In this document: piece by piece, positions 32,308 through 41,016 of the stretch
Position numbering within the stretch: position 1 is the stretch's first letter
How the letters are laid out: the number at the start of each line of letters is the position of its first letter
Origin: CAZFLM01 sp964519955
GTDB taxonomy: Bacteria; Armatimonadota; Chthonomonadetes; Chthonomonadales; CAJBBX01
DNA: 64,000 nucleotides
Reading direction: 5' to 3'
NCBI GenBank assembly: GCA_964519955.1
Contig: CAZFLM010000025.1
Coordinates: 1-64,000, forward strand
The notes under the pieces: model-generated
The model's database searches: none
Told to the model about the DNA's origin: nothing
Seen by the model: the letters and a program-made list of their open reading frames with translations, nothing else
Position numbers and translations under genes: made by a program

Positions 32308-33753
32308 CTACTTCGTCTTCGGACCGGTGCTTGCCTTCACATCGGCCGCGGCCCCGGAGGCCGGCTGACCAAGCTGGTAGGCGAGCGCCGCGGCCGACAG
32401 CGAGATCTTCGCCCTGGCGTTGACCAGGCTGACGCGCGCCTCGTTGGCCGTCGTCTGGGCGTCCGTCACGTCCAGCAGCGTGCCCTCGCCGGCGCGGTAG
32501 CGGCCCTCCGCGACCCGGAGGCTCTCCTCGGCGCTGGCCACCTGCGCCTCGGCGGACGCGGCCTGCTGGATCGCGGTCTGCAGGTCGAGGTGGGCCGCGA
32601 GGACGGACTGGGTGACGCTCTGCTGCGTCGAGCGCAGGCTGGCTTCGGCGCTCGCCACCGCGGCGCGGCTCTGCTCGATCTTGCCGCGTGTCAGGCCGCT
32701 GTCGAACGGCGTCGCGGTGAGCGAGATGCCCACATACGCCTGGCCGCTCGCCGAGTCGCTGAAGCTGCTGTTCGAGGCGGACATGCCGCCGAACGCGCTG
32801 ATCTGCGGCGCCTGCGCCAGACGGGACACGCTGAGCCGTACCTTCGCGGCCTCCAGGTTCGCCCGGGCCTGCGCCATCTCGGGGCGGTTCCTGAGCGCCT
32901 GGTCGACGAGGGCGTCCGGCTTCACGTCCGCCGCGGCCTCGGGCTGCTCACCCACATCGACCACCGTGCGCGGGTCGACGCCCATCGCCTCGGCGAGCGT
33001 CATTCGCGCCTCCAACTCGTCGCGCTGGGCGCTGGTGAGAGAGGCCTGGGCCGACGCGACTGACGCAAGGGCGCGCGGCACATCGCCCCACGCGGCGTCG
33101 CCGGCCTGGTAGCGGGCCTGGGCCTCGTCCAGGTGCTGCTGCTGGTCATGCAACTGCTGCTCGGCGACAGCCGTGAGGCGCCGAGCCTGCACGTACCCGT
33201 AGAACCCTTGCTTCGCCGCGAGCACGACCTGGATGCGGGTGCCATCCAAGGCGTACTTCGCCGCCTTCAGATCTTGCCTCGCCGCGTTGACGCTCCCATT
33301 GGTGCGCCCGAAGTCGTAGACGAGTTGCGACACCTCGACCGATGCGGAACCGGTCTCGCCCGCCACGTTGGCCGAGGAGCCCGAGATGCGCATCGTGCGC
33401 GAGTGCTGCTCGGTGGCCGACAGCGTGAGAGATGGGCCAAGGCCGCTCTTCTGCTGCCGCAGCGCGCCCGCGGACGATTGCACCGAGGCCGCCGAGAGCG
33501 CGATGTCGGGGTGGTTGGCCAGCGCGATCCGCACGGCCTCCGCCACCGAGAGCTTCGTCCCTGGCTTGACGACCGTACCGCCGTTCGGCGCCTCAGGCAC
33601 CGTGAGCTGGACGGACGGTTTGAGCGATGGCAGCGGGCGCGGCCCGGCTACCGTCACCTGCCCGGCCGTGTTGTCCTTCGGCGTCTGGCCCGATGCCGCG
33701 GCCGCGCAAAGCAGCAAGATCGCGCCGGTCCTGGCTATTGCGCTTCGATTCAT
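32308..33753 (-). CDS. TolC-family outer-membrane efflux protein
   Basis: A 481-residue outer-membrane channel subunit with a signal peptide (IARTGAILLLCAAAASG). The two OEP repeats are visible as matching long helices: SVAEAVRIALANHPDIALSAASV... and PDALVDQALRNRPEMAQARANLEAAKVRLSVSR, each followed by a porin-type beta segment. The final helix ends in YRAGEGTLLDVTDAQTTANEARVSLVNARAKISLSAAALAYQLG. It would form the exit duct for the divergently encoded HlyD-ABC pump. The ATG at 33753 has AGGGAG seven bases upstream. Its presence argues for a didermic cell. Confidence 0.9.
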   Translation of the reverse strand: MNRSAIARTGAILLLCAAAASGQTPKDNTAGQVTVAGPRPLPSLKPSVQLTVPEAPNGGTVVKPGTKLSVAEAVRIALANHPDIALSAASVQSSAGALRQQKSGLGPSLTLSATEQHSRTMRISGSSANVAGETGSASVEVSQLVYDFGRTNGSVNAARQDLKAAKYALDGTRIQVVLAAKQGFYGYVQARRLTAVAEQQLHDQQQHLDEAQARYQAGDAAWGDVPRALASVASAQASLTSAQRDELEARMTLAEAMGVDPRTVVDVGEQPEAAADVKPDALVDQALRNRPEMAQARANLEAAKVRLSVSRLAQAPQISAFGGMSASNSSFSDSASGQAYVGISLTATPFDSGLTRGKIEQSRAAVASAEASLRSTQQSVTQSVLAAHLDLQTAIQQAASAEAQVASAEESLRVAEGRYRAGEGTLLDVTDAQTTANEARVSLVNARAKISLSAAALAYQLGQPASGAAADVKASTGPKTK

Positions 33754-33821
33754 GTCGGATCTCCCTTCAGGTCGGCAGTGCCCCACGCGTGTCGCCTGCA
33801 GAGCGACTTCGGCGGACGGGC

Positions 33822-33851
33822 ACCCTTCGGCAAACTCAGGGCAGGCTCAGG
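33822..33851. repeat. Copy of a common intergenic repeat (CCTTCGGC-AA-CTCAGGGCAGG type)
   Basis: The segment carries CCTTCGGCAAACTCAGGGC followed by AGGCTCAG, a sequence I recognise as a widely scattered bacterial repeat (its translations read FGKLRAGSG or HPSANSGQA). It lies in the leader between the TolC gene and its promoter. Confidence 0.5.
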
Positions 33852-33916
33852 CCCATCCCACCACTACGCCGGTGCATTCGTGTTACTGGCGAAACCGGGG
33901 CGCTCGACTGCTTCGT

Positions 33917-33945
33917 ATTGTATGATACCATGAAAATCAGCACAA
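33917..33945 (-). promoter_or_regulatory. Promoter of the TolC-MarR unit
   Basis: Minus strand TTGTGC (33940-33945), 17-nt spacer, TACAAT (33917-33922). The leader to the TolC ATG is about 155 nt. The -35 box overlaps the left half of the ATCAG-N5-CTGAT palindrome. Confidence 0.55.
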
Positions 33946-33950
33946 CTGAT
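33936..33950. promoter_or_regulatory. Candidate MarR operator palindrome
   Basis: ATCAGCACAACTGAT is a perfect inverted repeat (5-bp arms, 5-nt centre) between the divergent promoters. It covers the minus-strand -35 box and ends 11 nt before the plus-strand -35 box. One bound dimer could repress both directions. Confidence 0.55.
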
Positions 33951-33961
33951 TATCATGCCGG

Positions 33962-33991
33962 TTGACAATCAGCCGACAATACGTCTACACT
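33962..33991 (+). promoter_or_regulatory. Promoter of the HlyD-ABC efflux operon
   Basis: Consensus TTGACA (33962-33967), 18-nt spacer, TACACT (33986-33991). The start codon of the HlyD gene is 65 nt further on, behind AAGGGAG. Confidence 0.55.
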
Positions 33992-34056
33992 GACGACATG
34001 ATGCGGACGGGTCCGTCGGAGCCGCAGGGTTTGCGTGTTGAGAAGGGAGCTGCAAG

Positions 34057-35784
34057 ATGGCAGCGGGTCAGAAGCGAAAGCGCAGGGCATGGCCGGTGTG
34101 GGTCGCCGTTGTGGTCGTGCTCCTTGTTGGTGGTCAGTTCGTACGTTCCCGCATGGCCGGTGGGCCGGGTGGCCCCGGCGGTGGAAGCGATACCGGGGTG
34201 CAGACCGCAAAGGCGGAGATCACCACGCAGCAGCAGAAGATCGCCGCGAGCGGCGTGGTGGCCTCGCAGACCGGCACCCAGGTGAAGATCGGCTCGCAGA
34301 TCACGGGGCGCATCGCGGAGTTGCCGGCGGACGTCGGCACGCACGTGAAGGCCGGGCAGGTCGTCGCGGTGCTGGATTCGCCGGACTACAAGGCGCAGGT
34401 GGACATGCAGCGCCAGGCCGTGGCGTCATCCGTAGCTTCCCTGGCGCAGGCGAAGTCGCGGTTTGAGCAGGCGTCGGAGACCGCGGGCTACACGCGGGAG
34501 CAGACGGCCGCGCAGATCGCCCAGGCCGACGCGGCGATGCAGGCGGCGCAGTCGCAGATCGACTCGTCCGCGGCGACCGCGCGCCTGCAGCCGACGCAGA
34601 CCGCGACCGAGATCCGGCGCGCCGAGGCGACCCTCTCCACCGCGAAGTCGTCGCTGACGCAGGCGCAGGTCACCGCGCGGCAGCAGGTCCAGCAGTCGCA
34701 GTCGAGCGTCGACGACGCCCAGGTCGCGCTGGACAACGCTAGCCGGACGCTCCAGCGGAAGCAGAAGCTGCTCAAGGAGGGCTTCGTCGCGGCGCAGGAA
34801 GTGGACGACGCCGAGACCGCCGCGCGGCAGGCCGATGCCAAGCTGGCGAGCGCGAAGGCCAGCCTGGAGATCACTCGCGAGAAGGTCCGCGCCGACGTGC
34901 AGACCGCGCAGGACACCGTGGCGCAGGCGCAGGCGAGCCTCGAATCGGCGCAGGCCGGCAAGCTGCAGGACGCCGTCCGCCAGGCGGAGTTGCAGAGCGC
35001 GCGGCAGTCGCTGGCGCAGTCGGCCGCGGCCCTCAAGCTGCGCTTCGCAGACCGGCGCCAGGACCGCATCAAGGTGATGGCGGTCAAGGAGGCCGCGAAC
35101 GCCGTGGCGCAGTCGCAGGCCAGCCTGCTGCAGGCGCGCGCTCAGTTGAGCTACCAGGAGGCGCAGTTCGCCAAGGCGGTGGTCCGGTCGCCGATCGACG
35201 GCACCGTGCTCTCCATCACCGCACAGCAAGGTGAAACGGTCGCCGCCGGCCTGTCCGCTCCGACCCTCATCACTGTGGCCGACCTGACGAAGCTCGAGGT
35301 CCGGGCGTACGTCGACGAGACGGACATCGGCAAGACGAAGATCGGCCTGCCCGCCGAGGTCCGCGTCGAGGCGTTCCCGGGCAAGGTGTTCAAGGGCAAG
35401 GTGACCAAGATCGCCAGCGCGTCGACCGTGAAGGACAATGTCGTCACCTACGAGACGACGGTGGCCGTGGAGAACCCGGAGGGCCTGCTGCGGCCGGACA
35501 TGACGGCCGACGTGACGCTGATCCTGGGCGAGTACCCGAACGTGCTGACCGTCCCGTCCGAGTCGATCCATCGCGAGGTGAGCCGCACGCTGGTCTACGT
35601 GCTGCACCCGGAGAAGGAGGGGCAGGACAAGGTCGAGACGCGCCCGGTAGAGCTGGGCTTCGACGACGGCGCGCACACGGGGATCAAGTCGGGGCTGAAG
35701 GAGGGCGAGACGGTGGTCGTGGCCGGGCTCCCGCGGCTGGGCGTGCGCGCGCCCGATGCGCAGAGGGGAGAGCCGGGACGATGA
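34057..35784 (+). CDS. HlyD/MacA-type periplasmic adaptor (membrane fusion protein)
   Basis: A 575-residue adaptor with an N-terminal membrane anchor (about 9-24, WPVWVAVVVVLLVGGQFV). The lipoyl domain begins GVVASQTGTQVKIGSQITGRIAELPADVGTHVKAGQVVAVLDSPDY. An exceptionally long Gln/Ala-rich alpha-helical hairpin follows (about 115-365), then the second lipoyl half VVRSPIDGTVLSITAQQGETVAAG and the beta-barrel EVRAYVDETDIGKTKIGLPAEVRVEAFPGKVFKGKV. It links the inner-membrane pump to TolC. MacA-type adaptors are about 370 residues, so the hairpin here is much longer. The stop overlaps the ATPase start (ATGA). Confidence 0.9.
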   Translation: MAAGQKRKRRAWPVWVAVVVVLLVGGQFVRSRMAGGPGGPGGGSDTGVQTAKAEITTQQQKIAASGVVASQTGTQVKIGSQITGRIAELPADVGTHVKAGQVVAVLDSPDYKAQVDMQRQAVASSVASLAQAKSRFEQASETAGYTREQTAAQIAQADAAMQAAQSQIDSSAATARLQPTQTATEIRRAEATLSTAKSSLTQAQVTARQQVQQSQSSVDDAQVALDNASRTLQRKQKLLKEGFVAAQEVDDAETAARQADAKLASAKASLEITREKVRADVQTAQDTVAQAQASLESAQAGKLQDAVRQAELQSARQSLAQSAAALKLRFADRRQDRIKVMAVKEAANAVAQSQASLLQARAQLSYQEAQFAKAVVRSPIDGTVLSITAQQGETVAAGLSAPTLITVADLTKLEVRAYVDETDIGKTKIGLPAEVRVEAFPGKVFKGKVTKIASASTVKDNVVTYETTVAVENPEGLLRPDMTADVTLILGEYPNVLTVPSESIHREVSRTLVYVLHPEKEGQDKVETRPVELGFDDGAHTGIKSGLKEGETVVVAGLPRLGVRAPDAQRGEPGR

Positions 35785-36563
35785 CGCCGGATACATCCGC
35801 CAAGGGGCCTCCGGCGGCCAACCTGATCGAGCTGACGGACATCTACAAGATCTACGTGATGGGCGATCAGGAAGTGCGCGCGCTGGATGGCGTGACGATC
35901 AAGGTGCAGGAGGGCGACTTCCGCGCGATCATGGGGCCGTCGGGTTCGGGCAAGTCCACGCTGATGCACATCATGGGCTGCCTCGATGCGCCGACCAGCG
36001 GCTCGTACCAGCTCGCCGGCGAAGAGGTGTCGAACCTGGACGACGCCGACCTGGCGCGGGTTCGCAACCAGATGATTGGGTTCGTGTTCCAGAGCTACAA
36101 CCTGCTGCCGTCCTTCACCGCCCTGGAGAACGTCGAGTTGCCCATGATCTATGGGGGAGTGCCGGACCGGCGCAAGAAGGCAAAGGCGGCGCTGGAACTG
36201 GTGGGGCTGGAGTCGCGCATGGACCACAAACCGACGCAGCTCTCCGGCGGCCAGCAGCAGCGCGTGGCCATCGCTCGGGCCATCGCCTCGGAGCCGCGCG
36301 TGTTGATGGCCGACGAGCCGACCGGCAACGTGGCCACGCGGCAGGGCGAGGAGATCATGGCGATCTTCCAGGAGCTGAACGACCAGGGCATCACCGTGAT
36401 CCTCGTGACGCACGAGCCGCACATCGCGCGGCACGCGAAGCACCTCGTGCAGGTGCAGGACGGCCGCATCCTCGCGGACACGCCCATCGCCGAGCGGATC
36501 ATCGCACGCGACTGGCTGGCGCTGCCGGAGAACGCGGTGACCGCCGGCCCGCTGAGCTTCTGA
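35781..36563 (+). CDS. ABC transporter ATPase (MacB/LolD type)
   Basis: A 260-residue ATPase of the MacB/LolD/FtsE class. Walker A is GPSGSGKST at 52-60, the Q-loop lies in [20 protein letters not shown], the signature is [14 protein letters not shown] at 154-167 and Walker B is VLMADEP at 174-180. The D-loop reads TGNVATRQG where the family has TGNLD(S/T)xxG; the aspartate that contacts the opposite subunit is an alanine here, a notable change. It drives a mechanotransmission-type pump with the permease encoded 13 nt downstream. Confidence 0.92.
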   Translation: MTPDTSAKGPPAANLIELTDIYKIYVMGDQEVRALDGVTIKVQEGDFRAIMGPSGSGKSTLMHIMGCLDAPTSGSYQLAGEEVSNLDDADLARVRNQMIGFVFQSYNLLPSFTALENVELPMIYGGVPDRRKKAKAALELVGLESRMDHKPTQLSGGQQQRVAIARAIASEPRVLMADEPTGNVATRQGEEIMAIFQELNDQGITVILVTHEPHIARHAKHLVQVQDGRILADTPIAERIIARDWLALPENAVTAGPLSF

Positions 36564-36576
36564 GGGAGGTAAGGAC

Positions 36577-37812
36577 ATGACACCTATCGATACCTTCCGC
36601 TTCTCGATGCGGGCTCTGCGCGACAACAAGATGCGGTCCGCCCTCACCATGCTGGGCGTCGTCATCGGCGTCTCGGCGGTCGTGACAGCCGTGTCGGTTG
36701 GCCAGGGCGCGTCGGCGAACGTGACCAACTCGATCGGCAAGCTGGGCAACAACCTGCTGATGATCATGCCGGGCAGCCCGCGCGTCGGCCCAGGCGGACC
36801 CGGTGGCGGCGCCATGCCGCAGACGCTGAAGCCCGCCGATGCCGAGGCTATCAAGGAGCGCTGCAAGGAGTCCGTGCTCTACGTGTGCCCCCAGGTGCGC
36901 AGCTCCGTGGTGGCCAAATCGGGCTCCAAGACGACGCGCACGACCTTAACCGGCGCCACGGCCGACTTCCTGAAGGTGAGCAACTACAACATCGCCAAGG
37001 GGCGATCGCTGAACGATCTGGACGAGTCCGGCAAGCTGCGCGTGGTGGTCCTCGGCACGACGGTGGCGCAGAACCTGTTCGGCGCGGCGGCGGACAAGTG
37101 CGTCGGCCAGAGCATCATGCTCAACCGGGTGCGCTTCGACATCGTCGGCCTGCTGGAGTCGAAGGGCGCGAGCACGTTCGGGCAGGATCAGGACGATATC
37201 GTGATCATGCCGCTGACCACCGCGATGGGGCGCGTACTCAACCAGCGCAACGTGTCGATGATCAGCATTCAGTGTCGCTCGGTGGACAAGATCGACCTGG
37301 CGATGGAGCAGATCGTCTCGCTGCTCCGCGGACGGCACCGCCTGTCGCCGCCGTTCCCGGAGAACGACGACTTCACGGTGATGAGCCAGAGCCAGATGCT
37401 CGCGACGATGAACACGGTCGGCACCATCCTCACGCTGCTTCTCGCCGGCATCGCGGCCATCTCGCTGACCGTCGGCGGTGTCGGGATTATGAACATCATG
37501 CTCGTCTCGGTGACCGAGCGGACGCGCGAGATCGGCATCCGCAAGGCGCTGGGCGCGACGGAGAGCAACATCCGCTCGCAGTTCCTGATCGAGTCGGCGC
37601 TGCTGTCGATGGCGGGCGGCATCGTCGGGGTCGCGTTCGGCGCCGGGCTCTCCCTCGCGGCGGGACGTATCTCGGGCTGGCCGATCGCGCCGAGCATGCT
37701 CAGCGCCGCGGTGGCCGTAGCGGTGTCGGCGGGCATCGGCGTGTTCTTCGGCTTCTGGCCGGCGGGGCGCGCCGCGCGCCTGCATCCGATCGAGGCGCTT
37801 CGGCGGGAGTAG
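36577..37812 (+). CDS. MacB-like ABC permease (FtsX fold)
   Basis: A 411-residue permease with the MacB layout: an N-terminal helix (about 22-42, [24 protein letters not shown]), a periplasmic MacB_PCD domain (to about 270) and three C-terminal helices with the FtsX motif [29 protein letters not shown] (about 304-332). It completes an inner-membrane pump with the ATPase upstream. Substrates of this group range from macrolides to lipopeptides and protein toxins, and sequence does not discriminate. An RBS (GGGAGG) precedes the ATG and a strong terminator follows. Confidence 0.92.
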   Translation: MTPIDTFRFSMRALRDNKMRSALTMLGVVIGVSAVVTAVSVGQGASANVTNSIGKLGNNLLMIMPGSPRVGPGGPGGGAMPQTLKPADAEAIKERCKESVLYVCPQVRSSVVAKSGSKTTRTTLTGATADFLKVSNYNIAKGRSLNDLDESGKLRVVVLGTTVAQNLFGAAADKCVGQSIMLNRVRFDIVGLLESKGASTFGQDQDDIVIMPLTTAMGRVLNQRNVSMISIQCRSVDKIDLAMEQIVSLLRGRHRLSPPFPENDDFTVMSQSQMLATMNTVGTILTLLLAGIAAISLTVGGVGIMNIMLVSVTERTREIGIRKALGATESNIRSQFLIESALLSMAGGIVGVAFGAGLSLAAGRISGWPIAPSMLSAAVAVAVSAGIGVFFGFWPAGRAARLHPIEALRRE

Positions 37813-37827
37813 CACGCTCCGGAATGG

Positions 37828-37875
37828 GAGGCGGCCGGGACACCCTCGATGCGGGGGCGTCCCGGCCGCCTCTTT
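37828..37875 (+). terminator. Intrinsic terminator of the efflux operon
   Basis: Perfect 14-bp arms GAGGCGGCCGGGAC and GTCCCGGCCGCCTC around a 17-nt loop, followed by TTT, 16 nt after the permease stop. One of the few hairpins in the window with T residues behind it. Confidence 0.7.
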
Positions 37876-37945
37876 GCGCGTCAGGGGCCGGCGCGCGCCG
37901 CCAGCACGGAGGCCCGTCGTCCATCGCAGCGCGCCGAGTTGGAGG

Positions 37946-37965
37946 GTGGCGCTCCGTCGCCACCG
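37946..37965. repeat. Solo REP-like hairpin (same family as 9297-9382)
   Basis: GGTGGCG-CTCCGT-CGCCACC, preceded by TTGGAG. Over 23 nt it is identical to the reverse complement of the left unit at 9298-9320. It sits within five bases of the DinB-like gene's stop codon, downstream side. Confidence 0.6.
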
Positions 37966-37969
37966 AGGG

Positions 37970-38461
37970 CTACCGCCAGCCTCCCGGCTCAAGGCCCTGC
38001 AGCCGCAGCAGCGTCTGGAGTTCGCCGTAGTGCTGCAGGTTGTGGCGCAGCACGTAGATGAGGCGCTCATAGAGGCAGGCGCCGGTGCGGCGGGTGCGGT
38101 AGGGCGCAAGCAGCCGGGCGGCCGAGCCGCCGCGCAGCAGGTCGTCGATGCGGGCTGCGGTTCGTTCCGCGTAGGCCAGCAGCCCGGCCTGATCGGGCAG
38201 TCTGCTGATGTCGGGATCGTCCGGGTCCGGCACGTCGCCGACTTCCGGCACCGAACGGCGCGAGTAGGCGTCGGCCCAGTAGACGAGGTGGTAGGCCCGG
38301 CGGGCCGGCGCCATATCGGGGCAGGTTTCCGCGTACCACTGCTCGGCGGGGAACCGCTCGACCGCGTCGCGCAGCATGAGCCAGCTCCGGACGAACTGAT
38401 CGGCGAGCGCGGCAAAGCAGACGGACTGGTCGAGGACAGGTCTGGTGCTGTCGGCCGGCAT
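37970..38461 (-). CDS. DinB-like four-helix metal protein
   Basis: A 163-residue protein of the DinB/YfiT-like superfamily. The three histidines that bind a divalent metal are in the expected places: H58 in AYHLVYWADAYS, and H140 and H144 in VLRHNLQHYGELQTLL. These proteins are often thiol-S-transferases for bacillithiol or mycothiol, or of unknown role. The ATG at 38461 has GGGAGGAG five bases upstream; the frame stays open further upstream but with no start signal. Confidence 0.8.
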   Translation of the reverse strand: MPADSTRPVLDQSVCFAALADQFVRSWLMLRDAVERFPAEQWYAETCPDMAPARRAYHLVYWADAYSRRSVPEVGDVPDPDDPDISRLPDQAGLLAYAERTAARIDDLLRGGSAARLLAPYRTRRTGACLYERLIYVLRHNLQHYGELQTLLRLQGLEPGGWR

Positions 38462-38510
38462 GGTGGCTCCTCCCGGGTTGCCGGAGTGCAGGGCGTCCCA
38501 ATCTGGTTCT

Positions 38511-38534
38511 CTCGCCGCTGCTCGCAGTCCTGCG
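38511..38534 (-). promoter_or_regulatory. Weaker CAGGA...GGCGA element (DinB-like gene)
   Basis: Minus strand: CAGGA, 11 nt, GGCGAGAGAA, about 49 nt before the ATG. The first box is perfect, but spacing is shorter than in other copies. Confidence 0.3.
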
Positions 38535-38678
38535 CGGGGCTCGGCCGCCTGAGGATTTGGAGACACGCTGCTGTCACTCGGGGCGCCGCTGTGCGTATCG
38601 TGAGAGGTAAGCCCGCGCGCGTGACGGCTGCCCACGAGAGCGCGGAGCAGGGCAATACGCTGAAAAGGGATCACAACG

Positions 38679-39722
38679 ATGTACGGAGCGAACCGAGCCA
38701 TCGGCTCAGACTGGCGCATCGGTGGAGTGCTCGGGCTCGCCCTGCTGCTGGCGGCGCTGCCCCTCGCCGCCTCGGCGCAGGAGCACGGACCCGGCAGGGG
38801 TGATGCGGGCGGCGGACGCCCCGGCGAGAGCCGCGGCGAGCAGCGCGGTGGCGACAGAGGGGGCCAGGAGCGCGGAGGTCCCGAGCGTGGCGGGCAAGGC
38901 GGCGAGGTGCGCGGCGACCCCGGCAGCAGGGGCACGGAGCACACCGACCGCGGCGAGGTCCGCGGTGACCGCTCCGAGGAGCGAGACGCCCCGTCGCGGG
39001 CGGTGTTCACGCGCTCGGCGGAGGGCAAGCGCTACGACAACGGCGTCGAGCTGCGGGCTGCCACGCGCTACAAGGACCAAGGTTGGGACACGTTCTTCCC
39101 GACCCACTACTACTCGTTCCCGCACTACGCGCGGACAAGCGTCTCGGTGGACGTGGTCGCGTCACCGTTCCACTTCTACTACGGCACCTGCCCACCGTTC
39201 TTGGAGAGGGGCTGCATCATCTTCGGCCCGCCGTCGGCGATCTACGTCGAGGTGCCGGTCTACGTGGGGCACACGTGGCACGGATACCCGAGCGACGACG
39301 ACGATGACGACTACTACCTCCACCGGCGTGCCGACACGCGCTGGAAAGACGACTCGGAGCTGCGGCACGCGGTGTACGACCTGGAGGACGCGTTCCGGGA
39401 CAGCAACATCGACCTGCTCGTCGGCCTCACGGACCCGGATACGAAGATCGCGCTGTTCGCGAAGGGGAAGTACGAGTACTCGATGAAGGCGGGCGACTAC
39501 CTGGACGTCACGCGCGACTTCATGCGCTCGTCCGATACGGTCGCCTTCGACGTCTACCGCGTCCACTACCGCTCGCGCGACGTGTACCAGCTCTTTGCGA
39601 AGCACACCTACAAGAGCAAGGACGACAAGAAGCGCTACGTCTACCTGTGCATTGCGCTGGAACGCATCGATGGGCGCTGGACGATGACGCAGGTGGACAC
39701 ATCGCCGGACCGGATCGACTAG
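38679..39722 (+). CDS. Secreted RG-rich protein of unknown function
   Basis: A 347-residue exported protein with a signal peptide (IGGVLGLALLLAALPLAASAQ). Residues about 36-105 are an Arg/Gly/Glu/Asp tract with RGG-type spacing (RGEQRGGDRGGQERGG), clearly low-complexity. A Tyr/Phe/Cys-bearing segment follows (TFFPTHYYSFPHYARTSVSVDVV) with two cysteines in GTCPPFLERGCI, then an Asp run (DDDDDDYY, about 206-213). The C-terminal domain (about 220-345) looks like a folded alpha/beta module resembling NTF2- or SnoaL-like proteins (DLEDAFRDSNIDLLVGLTD...ALERIDGRWTMTQVD). The last similarity is tentative. Confidence 0.75.
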   Translation: MYGANRAIGSDWRIGGVLGLALLLAALPLAASAQEHGPGRGDAGGGRPGESRGEQRGGDRGGQERGGPERGGQGGEVRGDPGSRGTEHTDRGEVRGDRSEERDAPSRAVFTRSAEGKRYDNGVELRAATRYKDQGWDTFFPTHYYSFPHYARTSVSVDVVASPFHFYYGTCPPFLERGCIIFGPPSAIYVEVPVYVGHTWHGYPSDDDDDDYYLHRRADTRWKDDSELRHAVYDLEDAFRDSNIDLLVGLTDPDTKIALFAKGKYEYSMKAGDYLDVTRDFMRSSDTVAFDVYRVHYRSRDVYQLFAKHTYKSKDDKKRYVYLCIALERIDGRWTMTQVDTSPDRID

Positions 39723-39802
39723 CCAAGCGGATCCATGGGTGGCGCTGGACGGGCACGGAGGCCCATCCGGCCACCGCACTCGTGGATCACCCGGCTGGGC
39801 TG

Positions 39803-39841
39803 CAGCGCCGGCGCGGAGGGCAACCTACCGCGCCGGCGCTG
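39803..39841 (-). terminator. Hairpin overlapping the end of the GH43-like gene
   Basis: Perfect 14-bp arms CAGCGCCGGCGCGG and CCGCGCCGGCGCTG with an 11-nt loop. The stop codon of the minus-strand gene (39825-39827) is inside the loop, so one arm is coding. Placed between convergent genes, it could act in both directions. Confidence 0.55.
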
Positions 39842-40991
39842 TCTGTGTGGCCGCCTCGATGTCCGCCTTGCCCACCGTCCGCCACATGCGCCGGATGCTG
39901 CGGTAGCGGTAGTCGTAGGGCTCGCCGCCGATCTGGCAGGCGTAGTAGAGCTGGACGACGGGGCCGGCCTTCGACCGTTGGACGAACGCCTCCGGCACGT
40001 GGAGCGCGGGCACGCCTGGGTCCGGACTGATGTGCCCGACCACCGTCCAGTTCCGCCCGTCTTTCGAAACCGCCTCCGTGATGGCCCGCGCCGTCCACGG
40101 GTGCGTGCCCAGGACCGGCGGGTCGCCATAGGCCAGATAGACGCCGCCCGCCTTCACCACGTCGGGGTTCGGGAACTGCTTCAGCGCCGGGTTGTCGTCC
40201 GCGCGGATCACGTGCCAGTCGCGCGGGTTCGCGAAGTCGCCCGCGTTCTCCGCGTAGCCCATGCTGACGCCCTTCTCGTCGCCGGCCCAGTAGTCGAACC
40301 ACAGCTTCCACTTCCCATCGTCCCGCATGAGCGAGGGGCGGTGGTACGAGCCGTACAGGTGGGCCTCCCCGCTGCTCACGCTCTGCGCGCCCAGATCCGC
40401 CTTGTGCAGGAGGATCGGCGCCTTCGTCCGCTCCCAGACGATGCCGTCCTTCGACACCGCGCCCATGACGCAGAGGATCGAGCCGTCCGTGTCGCCGGGC
40501 TCGCCGTACAGCTTGCCGTCGAGGTTGCGCCCGACGGAGCTGTACGCGATGTAGTAGCGCCCGCCGTGCCGCACGACGGTCGGGTCGCCATTGTGCCAGC
40601 TATCGTACGGCGTGTCCTGCGGGGTGATTACGGGACGCCAGAGGTCAGGCCGATCCGCATCGACCCATCCCGCCTCGCCGCCCCACACCTGCCAGGGGCC
40701 ATCGAGCGACGAGGAGCGCGCGGCGAAGATGGCATCGCAGCCCTGGTAGCCGGGCACGTTGCGGTTGCAGTCGGCGTACGCCCATCCGAAGAGCCAGCCG
40801 CGGTACCGGTAGGGCCCCCGCCCCTCGTCGACGACGTGCAGGTTGTACATGTTGCGGAAGCCGCTGATCAGGTCTTTCCCGTCGCGCGTCCAGAGGGCGG
40901 TGCGGTCCATGCTGCGGCCGTCGGGCAGCCGCAGTCCGGAGCAGAGCGCGGCGCAGCAGACGGCGGCCAGTGCAAGGGCGGGCGTCCTCAT
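39825..40991 (-). CDS. Secreted five-bladed propeller glycosidase-like protein (GH43/GH32 clan)
   Basis: A 388-residue exported protein with a signal peptide (PALALAAVCCAALCSG). It shows the alternating blade motifs of the GH43/32/DUF377 clan: RGWLFGWAYADCN, GCDAIFAARSSSLDGPWQV, SWHNGDPTVVRHGGRYYIAYSSVG, SYHRPSLMRDDGKWKLWFDYW and QFPNPDVVKAGGVYLAYGDPP. Acidic residues in HNGDPT, HRPSL(M)RDD and the PEAF segment are candidates for catalysis, but I cannot assign a family number with confidence. The ATG is preceded by GGAGGA and, 25 nt upstream, by a CAGGA...GGCGA element. Confidence 0.8.
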   Translation of the reverse strand: MRTPALALAAVCCAALCSGLRLPDGRSMDRTALWTRDGKDLISGFRNMYNLHVVDEGRGPYRYRGWLFGWAYADCNRNVPGYQGCDAIFAARSSSLDGPWQVWGGEAGWVDADRPDLWRPVITPQDTPYDSWHNGDPTVVRHGGRYYIAYSSVGRNLDGKLYGEPGDTDGSILCVMGAVSKDGIVWERTKAPILLHKADLGAQSVSSGEAHLYGSYHRPSLMRDDGKWKLWFDYWAGDEKGVSMGYAENAGDFANPRDWHVIRADDNPALKQFPNPDVVKAGGVYLAYGDPPVLGTHPWTARAITEAVSKDGRNWTVVGHISPDPGVPALHVPEAFVQRSKAGPVVQLYYACQIGGEPYDYRYRSIRRMWRTVGKADIEAATQTAPAR

Positions 40992-41016
40992 CGGTGCGTT
41001 CCTCCAACAGACCATA

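Noticed and set aside
34057..37812. Naming the pump as a macrolide exporter MacAB
   Set aside because: Domain order fits the MacAB class, but substrate cannot be inferred, the adaptor hairpin is far longer than MacA and the ATPase D-loop differs.
37700..37812. Possible second gene antisense to the MacB C-terminus
   Set aside because: No start signal or domain, and it lies fully inside the permease frame just before its terminator.
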